A stretch of 32,061 bases of DNA from an uncultured Bacilli bacterium (GTDB lineage Bacteria; Bacillota_I; Bacilli_A; RF39; UBA660). Positions 17,725 to 24,578 of this stretch are shown one piece after another (the stretch's first letter is position 1; every line of letters begins with the position of its first letter). The notes beneath the pieces are model-generated. The model made no database searches and was not told the DNA's origin. It saw only the letters and a list, made by a program, of their open reading frames with translations. Made by a program: the position numbers and the translations under genes. The stretch covers positions 1 to 32,061 of the forward strand of contig CANQQR010000010.1 of the NCBI GenBank assembly GCA_947626035.1. The letters run 5' to 3'.

Positions 17725-18351
17725 TTAACCTAAATAAAAACCTTTTCTTCTATTATTTTTAACGTCATCATCCCAACATATATACCTAAGTGTAACTGTT
17801 TCACTTGAATGATTAAGCATTTCCTTTAAGCCAATAAGATCGCCAGTTTGTTCATAATATTGTCTTGCAAAATATTTTCTCAAAGAATGAGCTGCAACTG
17901 GGTAAGAAATTTTTAATTCATTAGCCATTTTTTTAATAATTTGCCATGCTCTTACTCTCGTAATTGGTTTATTTTCGCCGTTTCTACTTTTGAATAAATA
18001 TTCCCCTTTTATTAATTTATTTCTATTAATATAATCTTCGATATCTTTCTTTAATGCTGGATGTAATTCAAAAGATTGTTCTTTACCTGTTTTAAATTCT
18101 CTACAATAAACTCCACCATTAACAAAATTATCTACTTTTAATTGCACTAAATCTTCGATTCTAAATGCTAAATTTCTACCTAAATGCAACAATAAATAAT
18201 TACGATCCCATAAAAATGATTGCTCCTTATTATTGGTATCATCTGCTTCTTGTTTTCTCTTTCTACATATAAGTATCATATTATTTATGTCTTCCTTTTT
18301 AAAAGGTTTTACGGTTTTCCTACCAGATTTATTTCTAAATACACGTGCCAT
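17725..18351 (-). CDS. Short tyrosine recombinase (integrase family)
   Basis: 208 aa, essentially a lone catalytic domain. Visible catalytic set: Arg in LAFRIEDLVQL, Lys in FKTGKE, HSLRKYF (His-x-x-Arg), His in LNHSSETV and nucleophile Tyr in TLRYICWD. The arm-binding and most of the core-binding N-terminal domains of ordinary phage integrases are missing; size resembles FimB/FimE-type recombinases. It sits at the early-late junction and not beside the repressor, so a role in dimer resolution, inversion or packaging is possible. AGGAG precedes the ATG. Confidence 0.85.
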   Translation of the reverse strand: MARVFRNKSGRKTVKPFKKEDINNMILICRKRKQEADDTNNKEQSFLWDRNYLLLHLGRNLAFRIEDLVQLKVDNFVNGGVYCREFKTGKEQSFELHPALKKDIEDYINRNKLIKGEYLFKSRNGENKPITRVRAWQIIKKMANELKISYPVAAHSLRKYFARQYYEQTGDLIGLKEMLNHSSETVTLRYICWDDDVKNNRRKGFYLG

Positions 18352-18368
18352 AGAATCACTCCTATTCT

Positions 18369-18500
18369 TTACCTCTTTCCTGTTCCAACTATTACTTTTT
18401 CTTTTGTTATTGTATTTTCACAATAAATATATCTATCTTCTACATAAAACTTTAATATTCCTTGTTCTGCTTCACTTCGTATTTTCACTATATCTATCAT
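18369..18500 (-). CDS. Small hypothetical protein, 43 aa
   Basis: Below the track size limit. MIDIVKIRSEAEQGILKFYV to VIVGTGKR, a compact beta-rich small protein without recognised family. It overlaps the preceding gene by 29 bases and ends 18 bases before the recombinase. The ribosome site is weak (GAGGTG, about 13 bases away), so the call is tentative. Confidence 0.5.
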   Translation of the reverse strand: MIDIVKIRSEAEQGILKFYVEDRYIYCENTITKEKVIVGTGKR

Positions 18501-18690
18501 TTTTCTCATACACCTCTATATCTTTTATTACAATTTTAAATTTCCCTATATAACCCTCTCCTACTAAAGCATATTTATTCTTTTCTAAAAATTCAAATAA
18601 GTCATCTATGTTATCAAATACTTTGCTCCAGTCCTCTAATAATTTATTTTTATTATTTTCAATGTCATACTTTTCAAATAGAATTTTCAT
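18472..18690 (-). CDS. Hypothetical early protein, 72 aa
   Basis: MKILFEKYDIENNKNKLLED to YSENTK, acidic, helix then strand. Family not recognised. AGGAG lies 7 bases before the ATG, and it follows the 122-aa gene within two bases, so it is part of the early operon. Confidence 0.65.
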   Translation of the reverse strand: MKILFEKYDIENNKNKLLEDWSKVFDNIDDLFEFLEKNKYALVGEGYIGKFKIVIKDIEVYEKNDRYSENTK

Positions 18691-18692
18691 AT

Positions 18693-19061
18693 CTATTCTC
18701 CTATCTTATAACAATTATTTTCAAATTGTTCTTTAGTTAAAATTGTTTCTATTCTTAGTTCATCGTAATATTCATTGACATCTTTGTCGCTATCTTCAAA
18801 TGAATAATAAAAGCGTGATTTATCACAATTGCCATCTTCATCTTCTGCATAGTCTATAGATAATAATTTAGCTCCATTAACATAATCTCCGATTTCAATT
18901 AAATTTTTAATATCATGGTTTGATTTTATTACTTCGGAAAACAAATAATACATATTATTATCAGCATGAAAACCATCGTCACATACTTTTAAGGCTCTAA
19001 CAATTTTTGTACTAGTGTAGTCTATAACACGTACATAATCTCTATCTTTTAAATGTTTCAT
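18693..19061 (-). CDS. Hypothetical phage early protein, 122 aa
   Basis: Contains VIKSNHDIKNLIEIGDYVNG and a C-terminal IETILTKEQFENNCYKI. This pattern recurs in small uncharacterised proteins of Bacillota phages and prophages. No catalytic motif is seen. The ATG overlaps the preceding stop (ATGA) and GAGGAG precedes it. Function unknown. Confidence 0.75.
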   Translation of the reverse strand: MKHLKDRDYVRVIDYTSTKIVRALKVCDDGFHADNNMYYLFSEVIKSNHDIKNLIEIGDYVNGAKLLSIDYAEDEDGNCDKSRFYYSFEDSDKDVNEYYDELRIETILTKEQFENNCYKIGE

Positions 19062-19456
19062 AATCCAAGCTCCTCAACGGTATATTTTTCGTTTGACTTC
19101 ATACCTTTATACATCGTACTTAGTTTGAAATAAGGTAAACTGAAATATTCGGGACCTTGCAAATATATAAAAATATATTCTTTGTATATATTAGAACTAT
19201 CATGACATTTACTAATGTATTTAACTCTATTTCTAAAAGGTCTAATAACATCACTTAAATATTTTCTTTCAGCATTATCAAGTATTGATTCTCCTAAAGT
19301 TAATTTTACTTTACTTAATTGTAATTTATCAATAATTTTCATTTCATCTTTAGTTAATTCGGGAACATTAACAAAAAATGTAGCTCCTTTAAATATATCT
19401 TTACCCTCATCATAAGTAATAATTGGTAATATAGTAACTTCTTTTTCTAATTTCAT
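19058..19456 (-). CDS. Hypothetical early protein, 132 aa
   Basis: MKLEKEVTILPIITYDEGKD, with a central LGESILDNAERKYLSDVIRPFRN and a C-terminal MKSNEKYTVEELGL. No recognised domain. Coupled to the next gene by ATGA. The ribosome site is GGAG about 7 bases upstream. Confidence 0.7.
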   Translation of the reverse strand: MKLEKEVTILPIITYDEGKDIFKGATFFVNVPELTKDEMKIIDKLQLSKVKLTLGESILDNAERKYLSDVIRPFRNRVKYISKCHDSSNIYKEYIFIYLQGPEYFSLPYFKLSTMYKGMKSNEKYTVEELGL

Positions 19457-19459
19457 TTT

Positions 19460-19801
19460 CTAACACTCTCCTTTCAATTCTTGTAATTTTTCCAAACATT
19501 CACTAGCATATATCTTATTTGCAGGTTTAATATTTAATTTCCCCCAAAGCCACTTTTCAAATTCAATTAAAATTTCACTATCAGTTAATTTATTATTTTG
19601 TTTTAAACGTCCTACACAGTCATTTCTTTTACAACAATATTTCTTTAGTTCTTCGTTTTCCATTTGTAGTTGTTCAACATATTTTAATAAGACTTTAGCA
19701 TTTTCAATATCGATACTATATTCCATAGGCATAACTGTGGCTGTTTTAAAATTAATAGCCGTTTCTAATTCCATAATTGCTTGTTTTACTTCTTCACTCA
19801 T
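19460..19801 (-). CDS. Hypothetical coiled-coil early protein, 113 aa
   Basis: Start moved to the ATG at 19801 (MSEEVKQAIMELETAI) because GGTGG lies 5 bases before it; the track start is 7 codons upstream inside the previous gene. A coiled coil (LKYVEQLQMENEELKKY) is followed by CCKRNDC and a Trp-containing helix (FEKWLWGKLN). Function unknown. It overlaps the upstream gene by 8 bases. Confidence 0.65.
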   Translation of the reverse strand: MSEEVKQAIMELETAINFKTATVMPMEYSIDIENAKVLLKYVEQLQMENEELKKYCCKRNDCVGRLKQNNKLTDSEILIEFEKWLWGKLNIKPANKIYASECLEKLQELKGEC

Positions 19802-20114
19802 CTTTACCACCTTTATTAACAAAATCTAGAACTTCTTGATAAACAATATATACTGGTTTCATAATAACATTTGAACTATTTATGATTTGTTTTTTTCTAA
19901 AACTATCTTCATCATAATAATTTGCTTTTATATTTGGTGTTGTTTCTTTTATTTTATCTTCCAAAAAAGAAATAAGTTGTTGTTTTTCTTGTTGCAAATT
20001 TTTAATATAACCATATAAATACCTAGCATTTTCATTATTTATTTCATACCATAATTTATTGTTTTGACACTCTTCTAGTTGTTTAAATACATAATCTTCT
20101 TGTGTTTTATACAT
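19794..20114 (-). CDS. Hypothetical coiled-coil early protein, 106 aa
   Basis: MYKTQEDYVFKQLEECQNNK, then a coiled coil (YGYIKNLQQEKQQLISFLED) and VYQEVLDFVNKGGKDE. Proteins of this layout (short helix, coiled coil, tail) are common and uncharacterised in phage early regions. Abuts the upstream gene with no gap. Confidence 0.65.
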   Translation of the reverse strand: MYKTQEDYVFKQLEECQNNKLWYEINNENARYLYGYIKNLQQEKQQLISFLEDKIKETTPNIKANYYDEDSFRKKQIINSSNVIMKPVYIVYQEVLDFVNKGGKDE

Positions 20115-20492
20115 TTATTTCTCATCTAACCTTTCTTTTAGGTATTTTTGATTTTTGATAAGTTTGTTAAGTGCAACTTGTATTTCACCCACATTTTCTA
20201 TTAATACTTCTACTTTGTTACTTGATAAAATTTCTTGTAATTCATCTATTTCTTTTATATCTTTCCACTCATCATTTTCTTCTAGTATTTCAATGTCTTT
20301 TTTATTTAGCAAATCATTTTCAATATAATAGTTAAAATTTAAGCTAATATCTTCATCATCTTCTAACTCATATCTTGTTTCTATACCTTTATGAAAAATA
20401 TAAATTTCATTATCAACTTTAATTTTTTTAGGTGCTTTATTATCTTTTATAAGTCCTATTAGTTCATACATTGTTATCTTTTTAGTTTTCAT
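20115..20492 (-). CDS. Hypothetical phage early protein, 125 aa
   Basis: Start set at the ATG at 20492 (MKTKKITMYELIGLIKDNKA), with GGAGGAG directly upstream; the track start is 9 codons earlier. The opening MYELIGLIKDNKAPKKIKVD with a following -W/I-F-H pattern is a familiar unnamed family in Bacillota phages. A C-terminal helix (VALNKLIKNQKYLKERLDEK) suggests oligomerisation. Function unknown. Confidence 0.7.
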   Translation of the reverse strand: MKTKKITMYELIGLIKDNKAPKKIKVDNEIYIFHKGIETRYELEDDEDISLNFNYYIENDLLNKKDIEILEENDEWKDIKEIDELQEILSSNKVEVLIENVGEIQVALNKLIKNQKYLKERLDEK

Positions 20493-20778
20493 ATCTCCTC
20501 CACTTCGCTTTTTCAACAAAACCTGCTTGCATTAAATCGTATATTGTAAACAAAAACTCTCCAAATTCAATATCATGTAATTTTGAATCTAACCTAACAC
20601 ATTTGATTTCACGAGCACCAGCAATATTTCTTCCACCTATTTTATGCTCAGCGTGTATCACTACTAAACCGTTCCCAAAATATTTTACATAACATGGTCC
20701 ACCCATATTTCTTTCTTCGAAATCAAATTTCTTTAATTCTTCCAAATTTACATCATCTTTTATTTTTAATTTATGCAT
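20482..20778 (-). CDS. Hypothetical early protein, 98 aa
   Basis: MHKLKIKDDVNLEELKKFDF, with a central GGPCYVKYFGNGLVVIHAEH and GGRNIAGAREIKCV. The small alpha-beta layout is not matched to a family I can name. Ends 11 bases inside the next gene. AGGAGAATAAGT precedes the ATG. Confidence 0.65.
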   Translation of the reverse strand: MHKLKIKDDVNLEELKKFDFEERNMGGPCYVKYFGNGLVVIHAEHKIGGRNIAGAREIKCVRLDSKLHDIEFGEFLFTIYDLMQAGFVEKAKWRRYEN

Positions 20779-20780
20779 AC

Positions 20781-21164
20781 TTATTCTCCTAACATCTCTT
20801 TTATTTGCTCATCAGTGTAATATCTATTTTTATACTGTGTATTAAGTCTTTTTTCAGTTTTACCTATATTTGTTAATAAAATATTTCTATTATCTTTATT
20901 ACTAATTAATTTATTTTTATTGTCTTTAAACACTCTATTAAGTTCTACCTGATTCTTGAATTTTCTTCTTTCCTGCAATACCTTTTGAAAATCTCTACAC
21001 ACTCTATAGCATTTTTTACTATCTAACTTCATATTTTCTATTAAGTGATAAAAATCACATCTAATATAATCATACTTTTGCATTTCATTTGAAATAGAAT
21101 TATCAAATTCTTCTAATTCATCTAATAACTTACATACTTCAATTACTTTTTCTTTTATGTTCAT
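20781..21164 (-). CDS. Hypothetical helical early protein, 127 aa
   Basis: Basic, nearly all-helical (MNIKEKVIEVCKLLDELEEF; FQKVLQERRKFKNQVELNRV; end YYTDEQIKEMLGE). The composition suggests a nucleic-acid or protein scaffold, but no family is recognised. Two bases separate it from the next gene. Confidence 0.65.
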   Translation of the reverse strand: MNIKEKVIEVCKLLDELEEFDNSISNEMQKYDYIRCDFYHLIENMKLDSKKCYRVCRDFQKVLQERRKFKNQVELNRVFKDNKNKLISNKDNRNILLTNIGKTEKRLNTQYKNRYYTDEQIKEMLGE

Positions 21165-21166
21165 TT

Positions 21167-21322
21167 TTATTGTTTTTCTAATCCCTCCATTATTTTTATT
21201 TGTAATTCTTTATAATCATTTTCTTTTTTCTTTATTAATTTTTGAAGTACAGTATATATTTTTACTTTTACATATTTGTTAGTTTCTATATCTAGCATCT
21301 TCTTTAATTTTTCTTCTTTCAT
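21167..21322 (-). CDS. Small helical hypothetical protein, 51 aa
   Basis: Too short for the track. MKEEKLKKMLDIETNKYVKV to IKIMEGLEKQ, lysine-rich amphipathic helix. The ATG overlaps the upstream stop as ATGA and its own stop lies three bases before the next gene, a tight operon fit that argues it is real. Function unknown. Confidence 0.6.
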   Translation of the reverse strand: MKEEKLKKMLDIETNKYVKVKIYTVLQKLIKKKENDYKELQIKIMEGLEKQ

Positions 21323-21594
21323 TTCGTTACCCTTACTTTTAAATCTTTAGACCACTCTCTTTTACCATATCTCTTTACTTCTTCGTCCATATATTTTCTA
21401 TATTCAGGTCTTATCACATAATCTATAATTGCATCTGAACCATAACCGTATTTTTCTACATAATCAGCTAATTTCGATACTCTATAATTACTTCTAATAC
21501 CATTCCTATAGAAAGCATAAATCCACTTTTGATGGCTCTTATTTTTTATTCCTATATAACTTAAAAACTTTATAAATTGATTTTCTTCTATCAT
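21319..21594 (-). CDS. Hypothetical early protein, 91 aa
   Basis: MIEENQFIKFLSYIGIKNKS, with WIYAFYRNGIRSNYRVSKLA in the middle and a basic end (RYGKREWSKDLKVRVTK). Basic and helical, possibly DNA-binding, but no family is recognised. No Shine-Dalgarno is visible before its ATG; instead the perfect hairpin at 21606-21631 lies 11 bases upstream. Confidence 0.6.
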   Translation of the reverse strand: MIEENQFIKFLSYIGIKNKSHQKWIYAFYRNGIRSNYRVSKLADYVEKYGYGSDAIIDYVIRPEYRKYMDEEVKRYGKREWSKDLKVRVTK

Positions 21595-21605
21595 AATTTA
21601 ATGGG

Positions 21606-21631
21606 GAGATGTGAGAGGATTCTCACATCTC
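21606..21631. repeat. Perfect 11-bp inverted repeat with 4-base loop
   Basis: GAGATGTGAGA-GGAT-TCTCACATCTC. In the gene direction (minus) it is followed by CCCCATTAA with no T-run, so it is a poor terminator; in the plus direction only TTTAT follows. It lies about 45 bases after the stop of the DUF6273-like gene, where diversity-generating retroelement targets often carry a cruciform needed for retrohoming. Confidence 0.7.
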
Positions 21632-21677
21632 TTTATAAAACCTTTCTTATTAGTTAAACCATACCCCACTGCTTACG

Positions 21678-22274
21678 TTACATTTTTTCTATATACGGAT
21701 TGTCAGACCTTAGACAGACTACTGGACGCACGACGTCACTCGAATAGTAGACGTGGCCGTAGCCCAAGTAGCCAGCGTAGCTAGAACCGCCCACGCGGAA
21801 CACGCGCGCGTACTCTTTACCCTTTTGTGTGTACATGGGTGACATTGTCCAGTAATAATAACCTCTATCTAATTTGTGCATCTCTTCTGGCATTTGTTCT
21901 GCTTCTCTTATAGTTATTAATCTAATATAATCTTCAGCGTATTTATCTTGGTCATAGTTAGTTACCATTAGTTCTAATCCTTTATCTTTAAACTCATTCT
22001 CAGCAAACTTAATTAAACCTTTTCTAATAGTACTATTAATCCAGTCTGGGTCTACTTCTGTATTAAATGGTACATCATAATCTTCATCATAACCCTCAAA
22101 ATACTTCTTTATCATATCTACTGGTAAAGCATTTTTCATAAGAAGTGTTAATAATCCATCTTCATTTTTCATTACATACCATTCATAACCATTAAATTTA
22201 ACTTCATATTCTTTAGATTCACTACCTACTTCCATTAACTTATATCTTTTATTATTTATCTTTATTTCTTTCAT
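21678..22274 (-). CDS. DUF6273-like C-type-lectin-fold protein, probable DGR target
   Basis: 198 aa from the ATG at 22274 (MKEIKINNKRYKLMEVG); the track start is 12 codons upstream inside the previous gene. Blocks typical of DUF6273-type proteins: FNGYEWYVMKNEDGLLTLLM, IRLITIREAEQMPEEM, YYWTMSPMY and the C-terminal VRPVVCLRSD. The last 45 residues (ARVFRVGGSSYAGYLGYGHV then YYSSDVVRPVVC) are Gly/Tyr/Ser-rich and encoded by GC-rich codons quite unlike the rest of the gene, with many codons ending in C (TAC, GGC, CAC, TTC, CGC). That is the pattern of a DGR variable region in a formylglycine/C-type-lectin fold. No reverse transcriptase or template repeat is in this window. Binding function is inferred. 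Confidence 0.78.
   Translation of the reverse strand: MKEIKINNKRYKLMEVGSESKEYEVKFNGYEWYVMKNEDGLLTLLMKNALPVDMIKKYFEGYDEDYDVPFNTEVDPDWINSTIRKGLIKFAENEFKDKGLELMVTNYDQDKYAEDYIRLITIREAEQMPEEMHKLDRGYYYWTMSPMYTQKGKEYARVFRVGGSSYAGYLGYGHVYYSSDVVRPVVCLRSDNPYIEKM
21700..21820 (-). other. Candidate DGR variable region (GC-rich 3' patch)
   Basis: About 120 bases that are well over half G+C in an otherwise strongly AT-rich genome, confined to the 3' end of one gene. Adenine-directed mutagenesis of AAC/AAT codons in a template produces such NNC codons and depletes A. Boundaries are approximate. Confidence 0.6.
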
Positions 22275-22285
22275 TTCTATTTTCC

Positions 22286-22735
22286 TCACTTTCCAAAATA
22301 CAATAACCATTTATATACTTTAGTATTTATCTTTCTCTCTTTTAATTCTTTGATTTTGTTATTATTATCTACATAAAGTTGCATTTGTGTTTTTACTAAT
22401 TCACTACTTTTTAATTCAGGTATTTTAATTACTATTGTTTCCATATCTGCAATACCTGATATTATATCTTTTTCATAGCCTTGATAATTATTTACTATAG
22501 TTGTTATTTCTTTTTCTATGTTTTGGTTTTCTTCTTCATAAAGTTCTATTTTGTCGTCTATAACAAACATATCATAGCCATTAGTACCTATTGTTATTAC
22601 AATTATCAATGCTATTATTCCAAATGTTACTGCACCAGCAACACTTATAAACAATGTAGATTCCCAATCTTTATCTTCTGCTATTCTACAAACAATAACT
22701 GCTAAAATACATAATATAACTACTACTATTAACAT
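22286..22735 (-). CDS. Membrane-anchored coiled-coil protein, 149 aa
   Basis: Two predicted membrane helices (residues about 1-17 MLIVVVILCILAVIVCR; about 27-50 FISVAGAVTFGIIALIIVIT), then a helical coiled coil (VIDDKIELYEEENQNIEKEI) and a C-terminal helix. Such proteins are common in phage early regions and uncharacterised. It lies between SSB and the DUF6273-like gene and could tether an early complex to the membrane; this is a guess. Confidence 0.65.
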   Translation of the reverse strand: MLIVVVILCILAVIVCRIAEDKDWESTLFISVAGAVTFGIIALIIVITIGTNGYDMFVIDDKIELYEEENQNIEKEITTIVNNYQGYEKDIISGIADMETIVIKIPELKSSELVKTQMQLYVDNNNKIKELKERKINTKVYKWLLYFGK

Positions 22736-22755
22736 AATTATTCCTCTCTTCTATT

Positions 22756-23187
22756 CTAAAATGGTAAATCATCATCATTTAAAGTCACTTGTTCTCCAAA
22801 ACTATTAAATGGGTCTTCATCTACTGTTACACTTTCATTTTCTTTAACTGTATCTTGTGAATCGCTATCTTGCTTTTTATTTTCTAAAAATTCTACTTGC
22901 TCAACTATTACTTTTGTATAATATCTTTTAACCCCATCATACTCTGCTGTGCTAGTTTGTACTCTTCCCTCAATTCCTAACTTACTTCCTTTTTTACAAT
23001 ACTTATAAATTAAATCAGCTGTTGAACCATAAAACATAACTGTTAAATAATCACTATCATATTCGCCAGCATTATTCTTATAATTTCTTCTAATAGCTAA
23101 TCTATTTTGAATAACTGATTTACCAGTTCTTGAAGTTCTTAAATCGATATCTTCTGTTAATCTACCTGTAATCCAAATTTTATTCAT
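22756..23187 (-). CDS. ssb: Single-stranded DNA-binding protein
   Basis: 143 aa. OB-fold signature MNKIWITGRLTEDIDLRTSR, RLAIRRNYKN, YLTVMFYGSTADLIYKYCKK and the acidic C-terminal tip DDDLPF that recruits replication proteins. Length is normal for phage SSB. Its ATG lies 8 bases inside the preceding gene. Part of the replication module. Confidence 0.96.
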   Translation of the reverse strand: MNKIWITGRLTEDIDLRTSRTGKSVIQNRLAIRRNYKNNAGEYDSDYLTVMFYGSTADLIYKYCKKGSKLGIEGRVQTSTAEYDGVKRYYTKVIVEQVEFLENKKQDSDSQDTVKENESVTVDEDPFNSFGEQVTLNDDDLPF

Positions 23188-23605
23188 TATTCGCTTCCTT
23201 TCTTAAAAAATTATTTATTTTTGGTGACACTGTTTTAGTCACTTTCATTTTTTGTCCTTTAGGTGTACGTCCAGATGGTATTTTACGTACTAAATATTTA
23301 CTACTTACATATTCTTTTAATTTTTCTTGCATATTTTCATTTGCTTTAGTAAGCTCATTAACTCTTTTAGTTAACCCACCTTTAGCAGCGGTTAATGTTT
23401 TCTTTTCTTCTTTCAAATCAGCAATCATTTTATCTTTTATTTTAAATTCATCATTTAACCTTAATGCATCCAACTTTAAATTTTCTATTTCTTCTTTTAA
23501 TGTATTATTTTCATTTATTACTTCTATGTGCTTTTTTACTTCTTTCTTTAATTTTGTTAATTCTCCCAAGACCCTTTCATAATCTTTCTTATAAAATATT
23601 TTCAT
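23180..23605 (-). CDS. Coiled-coil hypothetical protein, 141 aa
   Basis: Residues about 1-95 form one long coiled coil (LTKLKKEVKKHIEVINENNT; LKEEKKTLTAAKGGLTKRVN); the C-terminus is basic (VRKIPSGRTPKGQKMKVTKT). Possibly DNA-associated through the basic tail. No family recognised. ATGA overlap with the preceding gene. Confidence 0.6.
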   Translation of the reverse strand: MKIFYKKDYERVLGELTKLKKEVKKHIEVINENNTLKEEIENLKLDALRLNDEFKIKDKMIADLKEEKKTLTAAKGGLTKRVNELTKANENMQEKLKEYVSSKYLVRKIPSGRTPKGQKMKVTKTVSPKINNFLRKEANNE

Positions 23606-24012
23606 TTTCTTTTCTCCCTTTCTTTTTCACATTCTAAATATCTCTTTAATTTCATATATGGACTAGTCCTTGAGTACATTAATTCTTTTGCAATAGCATT
23701 CCAAGTCTTACATTCAAGAAATCTCATTCTAATAATACTTTGAATATCAACATCAGTTATTGTATTAATGTAATTTTCTATCTTCAAATTTTCCTTTAAC
23801 AACTTTTCATATTTTTTTTGAAGTTTACTTTTTAATTTAATTAAATTAGTCGCTTTTTCTTCAACAGGATTAGAACTATTAAATGTTTTTACATTAACAA
23901 TATTTAATGACTTTCCGCTTAAAACTGTTTGTTCCAATTCCTTTAGCCTATCTTCTAATTGTGAAATCTGCTTTTTAATGGAAAAGTATTTACTTAATGC
24001 TTCTATTGTCAT
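23602..24012 (-). CDS. Sigma region 4-like regulator (DUF1492/ArpU/RinA-type), candidate late activator
   Basis: 136 aa from the ATG at 24012 (MTIEALSKYFSIKKQISQLE), preceded by GAGAGTGAAT; a start 4 codons earlier is possible. An N-terminal coiled coil is followed by DVDIQSIIRMRFLECKTWNA and IAKELMYSRTSPYMKLKRYL, a sigma-70 region 4-like helix-turn-helix seen in DUF1492 and ArpU/RinA late regulators of Bacillota phages. Those proteins switch on packaging and structural genes. The paired TGACACTT repeats before the HNH and portal genes are plausible targets; the link is inferred. Confidence 0.7.
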   Translation of the reverse strand: MTIEALSKYFSIKKQISQLEDRLKELEQTVLSGKSLNIVNVKTFNSSNPVEEKATNLIKLKSKLQKKYEKLLKENLKIENYINTITDVDIQSIIRMRFLECKTWNAIAKELMYSRTSPYMKLKRYLECEKEREKRK

Positions 24013-24020
24013 ATTCACTC

Positions 24021-24578
24021 TCACTCAAATAACTTTTTCGTTTCATTTAGATTAACTGCTAAAGGAATACCTGGATTTTCTTTAGTAAACTTAATATTTA
24101 TTAAAATTTCATGTTCTAAACCTGTTGTTAAAGGAATAAGCTTCAATAGAAAGTTGTAATAAATTGAATCAAATTCGTCTTGCTTCATTAATAAAAATTC
24201 ATTTTCACGTTCTGGACTCATTGAATGATTAAAATATTTTTCGCCTTTAGTTTTCATGTACCTAATGCTGTTATGTCTTTCCATATGTTTTTGCATTGCA
24301 TCATAATAAGCAATTTTTCCACAAAATTCACACTTCATCAAAAATTTCTTATTTTTGATACTTTCCTTTTCGCTAAAGAGAAATAATTTTATATCAGGTG
24401 GATTCTTTTTGTAATTTGTATTTTCTTTATGTTCAGCATATCTTGCTAACACAACATCTTTAGATAACCTCATAAGTGCATTTTTCCAAACTTGATATTC
24501 GTCTTCGTCTTTTATCTCAAAAGAACTATAATCCTTTTTGATTTGACTAATAAATTGCATAACTTCTTCTTTAGTCAT
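24021..24578 (-). CDS. Replication accessory protein: G39P-like N-terminus plus C2H2 zinc finger
   Basis: 185 aa. Residues 1-65 (MTKEEVMQFISQIKKDYSSF, then LARYAEHKENTNYKKNPPDI) resemble the SPP1 G39P helicase-loader/inhibitor fold that pairs with replisome organizers. Residues about 82-102 contain CEFCGKIAYYDAMQKHMERH, a C-x2-C-x12-H-x3-H zinc finger. The remainder is helical. Overlap of 8 bases with the organizer gene supports a role in loading the host helicase. The fusion with a zinc finger is noteworthy. Confidence 0.6.
   Translation of the reverse strand: MTKEEVMQFISQIKKDYSSFEIKDEDEYQVWKNALMRLSKDVVLARYAEHKENTNYKKNPPDIKLFLFSEKESIKNKKFLMKCEFCGKIAYYDAMQKHMERHNSIRYMKTKGEKYFNHSMSPERENEFLLMKQDEFDSIYYNFLLKLIPLTTGLEHEILINIKFTKENPGIPLAVNLNETKKLFE

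Noticed and set aside
21606-21631. Calling the 11-bp hairpin a simple terminator
   Set aside because: In the gene direction it is followed by CCCC and no T-run; plus direction has only TTTAT.
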